DNA of 64,000 bases, taken from positions 5,923,001 through 5,987,000 of the forward strand of contig CM065181.1 in NCBI GenBank assembly GCA_033026295.1, read 5' to 3'. This document shows, in pieces, positions 36,135-48,179 of the stretch (position 1 is its first letter; each line of letters opens with the position of its first letter). Under the pieces are notes generated by a model. That model saw only the letters and a list, made by a program, of their open reading frames with translations. It was not told the DNA's origin and did not search any database. This stretch comes from Channa striata. Its lineage: Eukaryota; Chordata; Actinopteri; Anabantiformes; Channidae. Made by a program: the position numbers and the translations under genes.

Positions 36135-36152
36135 GGGGGGGGAGGGGGGGGG
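36135..36152 (+). repeat. Long G tract (G8-A-G9)
   Basis: Eighteen bases with a single A between two G runs. It could form stacked G structures. The Pro-rich minus-strand frame and Gly-rich plus-strand frame here are translations of it. Confidence 0.9.
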
Positions 36153-36311
36153 CAGTTTCGAAGACAGAGAATAAATTATCACCTTCACCAGATTATTACT
36201 GGAAAAGGTGTTTGAGAGTGTGGCAGTGTTCTGAGGAGCGTGTGTGGGCTTGCACCTTTATATTTCTCTCTGACTCACAATCAGGATGGCTCTGGAAGCG
36301 TGATATATTGT

Positions 36312-36402
36312 CTTATGTTGACAAAGCTAATCATAGATATCAGTAAGAGACACTATTTATATACGCAAGAAAGTTCATTTGTACATATTACACCTGCTGA
36401 CG
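36312..36402 (+). repeat. Old local duplication, unit 1
   Basis: cttatgttgacaaagctaat followed by catagatatcagtaagag (36312-36349) recurs with four or five changes and one indel at 36671-36707. The downstream phrase agttcatttgta...cctgctga (36372-36400) recurs at 36734-36754. The two units lie about 360 bases apart in the same orientation, with unrelated-looking sequence between. The two short open frames over unit 1 are incidental. Confidence 0.6.
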
Positions 36403-36670
36403 CTTCACTCCAACAAAGCAAATGCGGAAAATCAGAGCTGAAATAAGACATCGCTTGTTTTCCACATCAGTCAAAAGCAATTTTCAAAATTGATTTTAGA
36501 AATGGGATGACCTTTAAAGGGGGAACTTCTTTGTGTTTTTTTATCGGCTGTGTTTTTCATGTTGAGCATGTAAGTCACCATCTGTCAAATGCGTTTTCGG
36601 GATAATAAGCTGTTTTTGCAACACACCGTGAGAGTATATCTGTAAAATAAATCACAAAGTACTGCATCTT

Positions 36671-36760
36671 CTTATGTTGCCAAAGCAATCATGGATATCA
36701 GTAAGAGTCTAAGTAAATGTACATCAGAAAATCAAGTTCATTTGTGCTCCTGCTGATGTT
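36671..36760 (+). repeat. Old local duplication, unit 2
   Basis: Diverged second copy of 36312-36402: cttatgttgccaaagcaatc, atggatatcagtaagag, then caagttcatttgtgctcctg. It could be a tandem duplication or two insertions of the same unnamed repeat. Confidence 0.6.
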
Positions 36761-36779
36761 GACTTTTAACAGACAAGCT

Positions 36780-38120
36780 TAATCGAGCTACTAGTTTATA
36801 GAAAGAGAAGAAGCCAACAAATATTTTTTAACAAATAAATGTTTCGCAACATTCAAAAGCCCTGGAATTTGACACATCTATATAAAAAAGTTCCACTCTA
36901 AAGACATTAAATCAAATATTTTACTTTAACTATCTTGTAAATGTTTCTTGGTACATTCTAATTTTAATGTTTGTAAATGTTTTTTCTTTCTTTCCAGCAG
37001 TGTTGATCTTTGTTACACATACTTGGAAGTTTATTGGCCACACAATACAAAAAATACTGTATATACATCAATGTGTTTATGCCCCCCAAAAAACTGTCTC
37101 TATGTAATGCATAGCAGTAAAATGTAATCACACAGGTGAACACTGTAAATATGAAGGGATGACTTACTGCAGGGTTCTTTTATGAGATGAACATTAACTT
37201 TAATAGGAGTCCCAGTATTGTGTTATTATTTTGGCTTAAGACACACTTTGAGTGTCCAATCTCTTCATGCAAAGAGCTGCACAATCTGCATCTGGGAACA
37301 TAAAACGCCATCCTTCATTCAGTGGAAAGTGCAGTACAATCACTCCAGCAGCCCAGGTCTGAATATCTATTATTAGGTGTACACACCAATCAATGGAACA
37401 TGCACTTGCAATCATTTTGTCATATTTTACCAACTCTACGTCTGTGAGCAACATTGCAACTTAATCACAATTTTGTTAGACATGAATGACAGTTGCAGAA
37501 AAGGGAGGAAATTTAAACATAAATATAATATAATAATTCATTTTTTTTACAACAATTGGTTTATTTATGTTTCATTAGAACAGAAACTGTAAACTGATGT
37601 AGTAAAGTACAAGTGTACTGTGGACTATAATATCTACATGACATTTGTATTATTAAAACAAATTTAGGGGATTAAATGAACGTTTTCTTTTCTGATTATT
37701 TTTCATTACTTGTTGTCATTTATAAATGCACTTCTGTTAGTGCATCGATTCATTTTCAAATGAAACAATGAGTGAAACAATGACTGAAACAAAATTATAA
37801 TGTTATGCTAAATCCGCTGCATGACGTATTATCTGATTAGGTTTTGTTATGTAATTAATGAGTTATTAATTAGTTTGTTCTGAAAAAAATTTGATGCCAA
37901 CGTTAGAAACAGTTTGTGATGCTTGTTTTCAAACTAAAACACATAAATCAGTTATTTAGGAACTGAAGTTCTGAAATACAGATGTTCAGAACAATGTCGC
38001 CTATATTTAGAGCCCCTCTCTCCTGTTCTCCGTCTCCTGTTTTTATTGTGTGAGTGCCAATCAAGCCTCTGCGTATGTGTGTGTATGTGCTCCTGATTGT
38101 GCCAGCATGTGTCAACATTG
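36780..38120. other. No gene seen; AT-rich sequence
   Basis: Strongly AT-rich with small word repeats such as gaaacaatga at 37762-37795. No frame over 100 codons. Confidence 0.55.
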
Positions 38121-38129
38121 CACCAGCCG

Positions 38130-38165
38130 GTGTGTGTGTGTGTGTGTATGTGTGTGTATGTGAAT
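38130..38165. repeat. (TG)n microsatellite, first of three within 760 bases
   Basis: TG array with two TA interruptions. The next TG array is at 38680-38720, and a CA array, its complement, is at 38857-38888. The last two could pair as an inverted repeat about 140 bases apart. Confidence 0.85.
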
Positions 38166-38679
38166 GGGAGAAGTGTTGTTGTTGAAAAGGTACAGGCAGA
38201 GAAAGGAAAGAGTGAGGAACCTCCTCAGCCAATCAGGAAGCAGATTATCAGACTGGATGGGCTGCAGGGGGTGAGTTGGAGCTGTTACTACATGGATTTT
38301 TTTTTTTTTTTTGTTTTAGCAACGCAGCAACCAATCAAAATCCATAAACAGACCAAAACAACTTTATACACCAATGACCCTTTCTGGGTGTGTGTTTGTG
38401 TGTGTGTGGAAGGAGGGTGAAAAGTAATACCAGGCAAAAACTGCCAGCTCCAGGGATTTTTGGCAGCTGCCCAAATTGCATGTGTGTGTCTGTGTGTGTG
38501 TATCTGTTCAAGTTAGTCTATAAGGGAGATGGGCAGGGAGCGCACACGCTTCTCTTTTAATTTGACATGGATCACCGTTTCGGCATGCACTTGCTGCCTC
38601 TCCAAGTTTTAGGGAGAGAAAGTAAGTGTGTGTGCACCTATGTCTGTGTAAACGTGCATATGCACATGTGGGATTTAGC

Positions 38680-38712
<33 letters not shown>

Positions 38713-38720
38713 GTGTTTGT
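38680..38720. repeat. (GT)n microsatellite
   Basis: About 19 GT units with one GC step. It faces the CA array at 38857-38888. Minus-strand His/Thr-rich frames here are artefacts of it. Confidence 0.9.
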
Positions 38721-38855
38721 GTTTGGGTGAGTGACAGCTCTGACCTTTTCAATATGCCTGTTAAACCTGAACTCTTGTCCCAGTGCAGACATGCTTGTGT
38801 CAACTCCAGCACTCCTACATGAAGGTCAAACTCTCTCCTGATGGAGTATTGGCTT

Positions 38856-38856
<1 letters not shown>

Positions 38857-38888
<32 letters not shown>
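38857..38888. repeat. (CA)n microsatellite
   Basis: Fifteen or more uninterrupted CA units. It is the complementary partner of the GT array at 38680-38720. Confidence 0.9.
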
Positions 38889-38890
<2 letters not shown>

Positions 38891-38899
38891 GCCTCACAC

Positions 38900-40530
38900 A
38901 GACTTACATACAAATTGTTTCCTGTCATGTTGTTCCCGTCTCTTCTATAAATAATGTGTTCTCTGCCCCCACTAGCATGTCCAGGCAATTACCACATCAT
39001 ACTGATGCATCCACTGTGCTCCCCACCAGGCAATCATTGTAAATTTAGTCATTCTCTCTCACTTCTTTTCTCTTCCTTTCCTTTTCGGTGGCAGCAGGTT
39101 TCTGCCCTTGTTACCACGGTCACCATCATAGCTGCTCAGTGGTAACTCCAGCTTTTTTCTTCAATCAGGGGCCACAAAGGGACCAAGTACAGGCCCAACA
39201 TTCATTCCTTGTTTGCGACTGATGCTACTGTATATCTTTGAGCCAGAGTTCACATCACTCAATACATTTTAAATTTTTATTAAAGCTCTTATATTTTGTT
39301 GTATATTGATAACAACTGCATTAGTCAAAACATCAGTAGAGGCCAAAGCTAGAGGCAGAAAGTACTGTTTGATTCATAACAGTAATTCAGATGCAAAATT
39401 ACTAAATTACATACTCTTTACTCTCTTTAAAAAAATAATAAAAATACAAACTGAAAAGTAAAACAAAATGACACTCTCTTGTAGCTTTGATTGGGAACAT
39501 TGTCCATGTTGTCAGAAATGAACACTACGTGTGACACTGATGCAATCCTGTATATTGCCAGTGGGTGAAATGATCTGAGCAGCAGCTTCAGTTCCCAGTG
39601 ACGATAGTGGAAAGTTTTGGGAAAAACTCACTGAGCTTGTCCAGAACCACCTGCATCTGCATTCTCACTATTTATGTTTTTGCCAATTTCTGTGCTGTGA
39701 TCACAAAGGAACCTCTTCCAGTGGCTTTTGTTTGTGTTGTGTAAAAGCCGATTAGGCCTGTGCTTGACATTAACACCTGCCTGCCTGCCAAACACTATGA
39801 TGCTGCAAATCCCATGAGCTCCACCTGCACACAGTGTTTGCTCATTGGTCCATCGTGAAGCCTATTGCTTGTGCTTCTGCCTTAATAACCAAAAATACAT
39901 AACACTGAAGACAAGACGTCCCTGTTTAGAACATGGTGGAGATGTGAACCAGAGATATGGACATGGCTTTGACCTTGATATTGTTTTTATACCTTGAAAT
40001 CAGGCTGATACTTGGACTGGTTACAGCAGTTTCTGCTGTAACTGGACTGTACATTAAAAAAGTACCAGTGTAGCATCTGCTACTGTTGAAATCTGCAGGT
40101 CTGCAGGTGAGCTACATTCAGGGATACTACAAATTGTGGGTCATATCTGTTTCTTCAGAAAGTGGCTCTGTTGCAAGAATGGTGGGCTGCACCAGCCAGA
40201 GTGACCCTCAAAATCTAAGCGACCACCCCAGGTGTCTCCTTCTTCAAGCGTGACTAGGTGGCATGTACCTGCTTTAGAACCTACAGCAGAAGGGGGACAA
40301 ATCTGACATGGAATTTTTTAGCAGTTTACATGTACAGTTTATAATTTCCAAAAAGAGTTTTACATTTGAGTGTAAAACTTTTTAAATCTTTTTTTTGATT
40401 GCGCCAGTTTTGGCCACTCCAATACTGCCTAACACAGGACCACCCCTGTGTTTTAGTATCACCAACTCCACTGATATGTTGCTAACTGAATCCAAGCTGT
40501 GCACCAGGATGATGAATACATTTTAAAATG
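38900..40530. other. No gene seen
   Basis: Low-copy sequence without recognisable repeat, domain or array. Confidence 0.55.
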
Positions 40531-40535
40531 CACTG

Positions 40536-40539
<4 letters not shown>

Positions 40540-40569
<30 letters not shown>
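40540..40569. repeat. (TG)n microsatellite
   Basis: Uninterrupted TG array of about 15 units, about 110 bases upstream of the perfect inverted repeat at 40682. Confidence 0.9.
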
Positions 40570-40570
<1 letters not shown>

Positions 40571-40681
40571 TGTGCACATATGTGTGGCCTTTAAACATGC
40601 TTGTAGGCATGTACTTACATGTACTTGTTTACATCCATTTATGCGTATAGGTTATTGTGCCTGTTTGCATTTGTCTGTGTG

Positions 40682-40724
40682 TAAGCATCTCCCTCGTGCG
40701 ATGATCACACGAGGGAGATGCTTA
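40682..40724. repeat. Perfect 17-bp inverted repeat with 9-base spacer
   Basis: taagcatctccctcgtg at 40682-40698 is followed by the spacer cgatgatca and the exact reverse complement cacgagggagatgctta at 40708-40724. The arms contain no mismatch, no simple-sequence composition and about 50 percent GC. The total length of 43 is too short for a usual microRNA precursor. Neither flank adds pairing. It lies about 110 bases downstream of a long TG array. Confidence 0.9.
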
Positions 40725-40979
40725 GAGTCCATTTGTCTGCAAACTCACTGACCATTAGCTGGCCACCATACATAATGTATAGCGGTGACCTTTCTGCACA
40801 CTGCACCCTTAGGCGTATAAGCTATTGTTTGGTGTTGTATTGATTTTTACTCCTGTCATAGATGGAGACGGTGATATGAGGGGAGTGAGACTGAGTGCTG
40901 CTGTGTCTGCTGAAAGGAGAGGGGAGGGAAAAAGCAATGGTGTGTAAAGAATTGAAAAGGCTCAGCGTGGAGAAGGACA

Positions 40980-41320
40980 CAGATAGTGGCTCATACCTGC
41001 AGCGGAGTGACTGCTTAGAGGCTGGCCCCGAATGAAAGACAGGGTCATGTTCAATAGTCTTGAATGTTATGCACCATATAAGTGCCACCTCTACATAGCC
41101 CATTAGACGGAAAATGTGTGTGAGGCCCCATGGTAAACAATTTAAGTAGCATCTTTGAATGGTTCTCGACATTCTTCGGGCTCGGCTTGGTGGAAAAAAG
41201 GCAGACGCCGGGTGTGAGGTGGAGGTCATCAGGGTCTCCATCTGCGCTCCTTCCCTATAATCTGCCAGAATGTTTTTTTATATTCCCTGTGCTTTAGCTG
41301 ACAGCTAAAGTAGAGATACA
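40980..41320. promoter_or_regulatory. Candidate conserved non-coding element
   Basis: Balanced composition without repeats. It includes a small palindrome ctttagct-gac-agctaaag at 41292-41310. A 139-residue minus-strand frame (41241-40822) covers it without stops but shows no domain, membrane segment or splice context, so I do not call it a gene. Inference. Confidence 0.25.
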
Positions 41321-41329
41321 CGGAGGAGG

Positions 41330-42570
41330 AAATGGGCTGAGAAAAATGTTTTGGTGTCCTACAGTGATGGATCTTTAGGCTGCCTGGCAGACGAAGGAGT
41401 TGGGAGGGAAGAGGAAGAGGCTGATTTGAATTCAGCATCACTTTGTTGTCACCCAGAAGGCCGGGACTTGATCTGTGGGAGGACTGGAACAACAATCAGG
41501 CCTGTTGCTCTGACACTCGCCCACATTGCTAAAAATACTCCACTGATTAGTCAGTCAGCAGAGAGTGGGAAACAATATGACAATCTTACATCATCGGCGG
41601 TTACGTCATGCTCTGCCTTCACAGGGCGATACCATCACACTCATAATATTATTTAATAGCAGCCTGTGGAGATGCATAGTTTCCAAGGTTGGATTTTTAG
41701 TTTCATATTTATTTAGTCATATTACTGCTGCCATGTTGTTTAGCTATTTAAGGTATGTCTGCTGATTTTTGACTTGTTTCAGTTTGACCAAATTATTTAG
41801 TTTGTAAACAATTTCTTGGGAGAGAAGCACAATTTTGATAACTGTCAAAATATGTCTTCTGTGGTCACCCACTCTCTTTAATATAATGGCACTTCAGTGC
41901 ATATAGTCTAAATGCCCATTCGCTTCCTCACAGTTGCATTGTGGGTAATGTAGGCTGCACGGTTTGGCAAGACAAAAGAAGTGAGAAAAAAAAGACACTT
42001 TCTGTGTATTGTGTGTTTAACAATGTGTGTGATGCTGAATTGATGGAGTCCTGCTTTAAAAAACTGTCCTTAAATCTTTAATAATGCAAATTTTGACACT
42101 TTGCTCATTTACACAACAAGCAAACAAGTGAACAACTAAATCTACTATACAGTATGCAGCCAAAATGCTAGCATCATATTTAAAATCAGTTCCACCCTGC
42201 AAAACGTACTAATTAAACAGAAATTGTTGAAATATTGTCACTCATTAAAACAGGCCTTCGTCATAATTGATTCGAACATTGTCGTTAATGGGAGGTGTCA
42301 GCAGGCAGGTCCCCTCTTCGAGATACATTTTGCTAAATATTTCTCTCAGAAGAATAATAGAAAAGGTTATATACTGCAGCTTTAAAGAAGCTCAATCAGT
42401 CCAGAGAGGACAGGAGAATTCACAACAAGCAAGTACTTCCATGTAAGTCAGCTGTTGATAAAAAAAAATGTTTTTTTAACTGGGAACATATAGTAATGTT
42501 TGACTAGTAATGTCTTTGACAGCAGAGAGAAAATAATATATCTATGTTTTTCTATTCCCACTTCTTTCCA
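41330..42570. other. No gene seen
   Basis: Low-copy sequence. The 101-residue frame at 41351-41656 is unremarkable. Confidence 0.5.
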
Positions 42571-42579
42571 GATGACATC

Positions 42580-43210
42580 TGATAGAAAGCAGGCTGTGGA
42601 GTGCACTGGCCAAACTGTTCCTGAAAACTGTGGGAATGTAGGTGCACTGTGATCGAGGAGGGGAATGTGTCACTGTAATACAGGCACTACTGCAGCACTA
42701 ATCAGTTGATTAACAAAGGGGGGAAAAAGGCAGACGGAGAGTGTACTGAGGGCGTCCTGCAGAGTTTTCTAATTCCTCCTGGAGATTGACACTTGAATGC
42801 GCTTTCATGCAGCAAACAACCACCCTGCAACCCCCAACACTATAGCTTTTCCCCTTTTCTCTCCTCTCCATCTGTTTTCCTTTTTCCTCGTGATCTGACA
42901 CCGCATAAAATATCCATCCAGGCCATTTAGTCTAATGGCGGGTTTTAAAATGTTTATTTGGTAAACAGCATTTTCACACTTTGCTTGAATTGCATATGGA
43001 TGCATCACAAGTAGAGTGCAAACACATTAAAAGCAATGACAAACTCGCAGGGTGCGTCCGAAAATTACATTTGAGTTAATGGTACATTGTTAATTATTCA
43101 GTTTGCCCTATAAAATATTCAAGTCTAATTTTTAGCACATTATGTTTATTAGATCATGAAGTGATTATGGTAATTACAAGGCAATTCCAGCTTGGTTATA
43201 ATGCACTTTT
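42580..43210. promoter_or_regulatory. Candidate conserved non-coding element
   Basis: gcactaatcagttgattaac near 42700, TTAATTA at 43090-43096, TAATTA at 43171-43176, and a repeat-poor context. The GA/CT-rich middle part (42840-42890) is simple sequence. Inference. Confidence 0.28.
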
Positions 43211-44145
43211 ATACTATTTTACAGAAAAATGTTGCAGAGAAACATGTCAGTAGTGTTTGAAAAGAGCAGCAGATAACTGCAATATTCATTCAGGTTAACA
43301 TGGAGACTTGATTCTTATTGGAATGAAGTAGAACAATGTCATCCTGTTGTCAGGATTTTCCACTTTAAAAAAGAAAACTTTTCCATCACAGGCACGTTCT
43401 ACTTATCCTCCCCATAATTGTTTGTTGCAACATCATCTTCCCTTGTAATATTTTTGATCCCTCCTGTTTTGTCCTTCTGCTATTGCCCTGGTTTGTTCTT
43501 ATTCATCTTGTGTCTGTATTGAAGGTGAGTGGGGAGGGAGAGAGGAAGTGAGGGAGAGACTTGGGGACAGAAGAGCTTCACAGCAGGCCTCCGTTCCATT
43601 TATCAGCATCAGGATTTCAATCACAGCGCGACTCCTTAAAAGCCAACTCAGGAACCTCTCCGCTCCCCCTGCGAACAAAAGCAGAAAGAACCCAACTTAA
43701 AAGCGAAAACCTACCTTTCCTTTTCATGCTGAGTTCACCTTTTCACCGATAGGTACTTTTCTGCACACGACGACATGAGGCTATTTTCCTTTCCAAAGAG
43801 ATGCCAGGTAAAAATAAATGAGAGGAACATTTTCCCAGTCTCCCTTTGCGGCCTTGAGTCTTTGCTATTTGTGTTAAAAGGTTTTTTAGAAAACATTTAT
43901 TAATTGTATTCACCTTTTTCTTACGTTTTATTTTTTTGTCAGCCATCTCTAACTTACACATTGCTCTGTGGCGTTTTTTGACATGCCGAATCAAGGCTAC
44001 AGGACGAAACACCTCTGTACGACATCCATTCAGCCACCTTAGAGAAGCAGTTTATTTCTGATACCCTTCAGCTCTGTGAAGGGTTGGCAAATAAAAACAG
44101 CCAAGGGTTTCTGTTGACCTTCCTTGATACATACAGTACCGAACC

Positions 44146-44148
<3 letters not shown>

Positions 44149-44176
<28 letters not shown>
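44149..44176. repeat. (GT)n microsatellite
   Basis: Uninterrupted GT array. A second GT array is at 44341-44371 and a short AC array is at 44559-44573. A TAATTA-rich stretch lies between the two GT arrays. Confidence 0.9.
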
Positions 44177-44177
<1 letters not shown>

Positions 44178-44204
44178 GTTATTACTGGGTGCCTTCCACA
44201 TTTA

Positions 44205-44325
44205 GCCTTCCATATGGCTTATGTAGATAGCTTTCTTTGGCTCGTGTCTTGGCTCAGCTTTAATTAGTGGATTTGTTGCTAATAGATGGAGCTAATTAAT
44301 AGGGATTGGGGCTTCTGCAAGTTTG
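44205..44325. promoter_or_regulatory. TAATTA cluster between two GT arrays
   Basis: ctttaattagtgg at 44259 and ctaattaat at 44292-44299 within 40 bases. The block is framed by GT microsatellites at 44149 and 44341. Inference. Confidence 0.22.
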
Positions 44326-44337
44326 CTACTGTTCCTA

Positions 44338-44340
<3 letters not shown>

Positions 44341-44371
<31 letters not shown>
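44341..44371. repeat. (GT)n microsatellite
   Basis: About 15 uninterrupted GT units. Confidence 0.9.
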
Positions 44372-44373
<2 letters not shown>

Positions 44374-44719
44374 CTCATACATGTACAAGCTGACATGTTT
44401 CGTTCTGCCCAACGATGAAGACAACGGATGCTGTCACCTTGGTTACGACATAAAATAGATTCCAGGGGTGGAATTAGCCTGAGCCAATTAGACATAGACA
44501 TGCTATGGAGATGGCAGGGTGCACAGAGATACACAGGCTTGCTTTCTCTCTTTCTTACACACACACACACATGCTTAGGCAGTCAGACAGCAAATTGCCC
44601 CAGGCAGTGTGGATATGACCATCATAATCACATCATCCCCCCGATAACAATAACTCTGCTCAGGGATGCAAATAATCTGTGCGTCCACATATCTTATTAT
44701 TGCAATCAATAATAACGAA

Positions 44720-47550
44720 GCACCCAAATACACACACACACAATAACCCCCCTGTCACCCTAATGAGAAAGTATAGCCTATTATCATGCTTTGTGTGTTG
44801 TTGTGTGCGTTTCAGCAGCTGTGTCCCCCTTCTTTAAAAGCAAGGAGATCAAAAAAGAGCAAAGGGCTCACGGGGCATAAAACTAATTTACTTTAAAAAA
44901 AAAGTAATTCTCCCGGCTTGCTTTCTGCCTTTATTCCTCCTGTCGTCAAGTAGACCAACTGTTCATCAAAAGCACAGTGATTGAGAAACAGGCCAAATGT
45001 GCAGGGAAAAAATGAGCGCATGTTCTGTTTCGATTTGGTGTGCATGGTTTTTCCCGAAAGCGAACCGGTGACCCGTATGTCTGCTCTTCACCCAGAGCCC
45101 GGCCTGATGAAATAGCCACAGTATTACTGCTGACTTTGTGATAACACTGTGTTACTGATGTCACACAGCAGTTGGTGGGGTAGGCTGACACACTAGCAAG
45201 TGTCAATAAGTGACTGTGTGATTGTGTGTGTTTGCGCGTGTGTGTGTCCTCGCATGCATGTGTATGCTGATAAGTGTTGATAAGTGAGTGTGTGTGGATG
45301 ATTGCTGATTTGTGGCAGAGTGTCTATTGTTAATGAAATCCTTTGTGCTACTCTGATTGGCTCATCAATCAAACAGCGGTTCGCATATTACCCATAACCC
45401 TTTTCTGCTCTCTCCAGGTGGTGGATTACAGCGTGACACATGCACATGTGTACACACACACACACATAGGAAAGACCAAACGCAGACATATCTACACGAA
45501 TGTACACATTTACACAAAACACACAACTTCTATACACTAGAGAGGGAAGTGAGCATACGGATGCAGACAAACACAGTGAAAGGACCAAGCATATTCACAA
45601 TCTTATTCACACACACGCACATATACACATTTATGTATATATATAAAGCTCAAGCTCTGAAAACACATTTTCAAAGACATGCACACTGTAGACAAAAGCA
45701 TATGTGCACATGCACGGATACGTAGACACCATCACATGAACCAAAAGGCCAGCTCTGTTCTCTCTCTCTCTCACACACATATCTTTGCAGTAACACACAC
45801 TGTACATAAACACCCCACAGCCTCGCGAAAAGCTCGACGTCAGTATATTCCTCAGTGTTTCTGTCATCTTAATATCCATTCACAGGATGGTGTAGACAAT
45901 GAGACACTGAATGCATCGTGTGCATTAATTTCCGCTTGATTCAAAGTGTCGTGGCTAAAGAGGGCAAAAGGAGGGGTGATGGTGGGGGGGAGTGGGAGGA
46001 GGAGGATGTCGAGGTAGCTAGACAGGGGAAATCAGTCGAGGGCTGGATGTTAGGAAGAGGCCTTAGGGGACACCTCCCAGAGTCGGGCCTGAGGGCTTGA
46101 AGAGAAACACACATTCATTCATTTCCACTGAGATTAGCAACAACAGACACAAGCAAGTGCACATAATCACATTCACACATAGGCATGCTGATGCAGAAAA
46201 GCAGCAGACATAACGAGGTAAACGTCCCAGACAGTCGTTGTGAAAGCAAATGAGGATACAACAGACATGCAGTAGCAGAAAATTGTTTACATAAAGCCAC
46301 ATGTTAAACAGATTGGATGGTATGTAATATTTCAGGCCACAAATGCTGGAGTTTTTGCCCCAAAGGAACAGTGAAAATCCTACAGTGTGTGAATGGTTGT
46401 GCACATGTTGAGTCATGTAATATACTGTATACTTTGCTTAAGAAATGTCTTTATTTTTGCTGATAAATTATCAATTTGCAGAAAATACATGAATAAAATA
46501 CATGACTTCTTTCAGATTTTACGTTGTGATATTGTTACTTTTTGTAATTCCACTAGTGCAGAAATTGTACACAAGGGAATATGTCCATGCTGTATTCATT
46601 CTTATCTGCTTTCAATGTTCAGTAGATAAAGGAAAAAGGGTGAATATGTTTTTCATTGTGTTGCATTTGATGTCACAGTAAAGAAAATTTGAGAAAAGTT
46701 TTATAGGACTGGAGGAACAGATGGATTATTCCAAAACCTTGATGGGTTATTGATTTGAATTTTCTACTCATATGACTCTGTAACCGCTACAGAAAGTATT
46801 CTGTCTTGCAGGAAATAAGGTAAAGTAATTTCAAAATACAAATAGTGAGGAACATGTTTTTTTTTTTTTTTTAGTATTGGGATACAAAAATAAGATGACA
46901 AGGCACAAAATTCATTTTCACTTAATTTTCTCGGTGAACTGTCTATAGCGAGAAGCAGACAGGCATCTTCCTTCTTCCTCCCCTCTTGTCCAACCTCTTG
47001 TTCCACATCTCCACTTTCTCGTCTCAACAGCCTGTTAGCTCTGGGACACAGTTATGACTCATCTGTCTGTCACATTGAAGATGCCAGACAAACAGACAGC
47101 CAGAGAGTCCGTCTTTATCTCCAGAGAGTGAATCACAATATGATGCTGGAGGCCTTGTCTAAAAAGCAGGCAATCTGTGCTGTCTGCAGCCCTCCTGCTT
47201 CAACAGTTGGCAGTTGCTTGATTACAGATATATTTTTTTTTGTGCAACTGATCAATATGATGCCAATTGGCAGTGGGAAGTCAATTTTTTGGTGGTACAG
47301 TTATGCAGCATTTTGATCAGTTCTTATAAACTTTGTTGGAATACCTATCTTACTGGGTTTTCATTATGTTGGAAGCATCATTTTATAGGCTGTCCCATGC
47401 TGAAAAACCTGTCCAATATTAATAAAATGTTAATACATGATACTTATTTGATCAAACAAAATTTTATAGGAAAAAAAAATATTCAGACCAGCTGCCCATA
47501 TATTTGTGTTGTCATGTGAACTGAAGTGAAGACATTTTTAGTTCTGACTG
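44720..47550. other. No gene seen; CA-rich stretch at 45.4-45.8 kb
   Basis: Scattered short ACAC runs (44730, 45455, 45610, 45770) make 45.4-45.8 kb rich in His/Thr and Cys/Val frames. 45955-46030 is G-rich. A poly-T run lies at 46857. No domain was found in the 122- and 117-residue frames. Confidence 0.55.
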
Positions 47551-47559
47551 ACTATATCA

Positions 47560-48094
47560 GTAATTTATTTGATTTGGACACTAGAAAATGTGACGCTGAT
47601 CTCATGCCTTTGGGGGATGTGGACGCCATCTTGAAAGAAACCACCTGTCTTACTTTTGCTTGACTGGAAGCTGCATTTTGACTTTTCTGTGGTGATTCTG
47701 AAAGCGCTGTCACAGTAGGTCACTGCTAAAAGACATGAGGGACTGGATGACCGATAAGTTCCTTCTTCTAAACTCAGATAAAACAGAGTTTCTCTGTCCC
47801 TGTCTTCAGGTGTCCTCAGCTTCGGAGCCGTGTGTCTTCCAGTGCGCAGCTACTGGTCCTACCAACCTGCCCAATGTTTCCCATTCACCCCAACTGGTCA
47901 GGGCAGATGGCCGCCCACCCTGAGCCTGGTTCTGCTGGAGGTTTCTTCCGTTTAAAGGGAGTTTTTCCTCTCCACTGTTGCCTATAGCTGCTCAGGGGGA
48001 ATTTGTTGGGTTTTCTCTAAATGTCTGCATTGTCTTTGTTGTAAATTAGCGCTATATAAATAAAGTTGAATTGAATTGAATTGAATTGAATTGC
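47560..48094 (+). mobile_element. LINE 3' portion with RT remnant and (GAATT)n tail
   Basis: At 47735-47795 the plus strand encodes MRDWMTDKFLLLNSDKTEFL, matching the block after the catalytic box in L2/Rex1-like reverse transcriptases (DWMSQNFLQLNSDKTEVL). A 3' untranslated region follows, sharing tgcgcagctactggtcct, ggtttcttccgtttaaaggg and gcgctatataaataaagttg with the minus-strand copy at 33.25-33.68 kb. It ends in five GAATT units at 48065-48093. Everything upstream of the late RT region is missing or unrecognisable. It abuts a second LINE fragment in the same orientation. Confidence 0.8.
48065..48093 (+). repeat. (GAATT)n tail of LINE
   Basis: Five tandem ttgaa units that form the 3' tail of the LINE ending here. 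The matching complement on the minus-strand copy is at 33254-33281. Confidence 0.85.
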
Positions 48095-48179
48095 TGGTGC
48101 AATAGAAAAGTATAGGTATAACTGTGCTCTGGCAGTTTGCAGGCATCTGATTTAGCAGAACCTGAGATTGTAGCCATGT

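Noticed and set aside
40822..41241. 139-residue minus-strand frame
   Set aside because: No domain or exon signals; the stretch is more simply read as a candidate conserved non-coding block.
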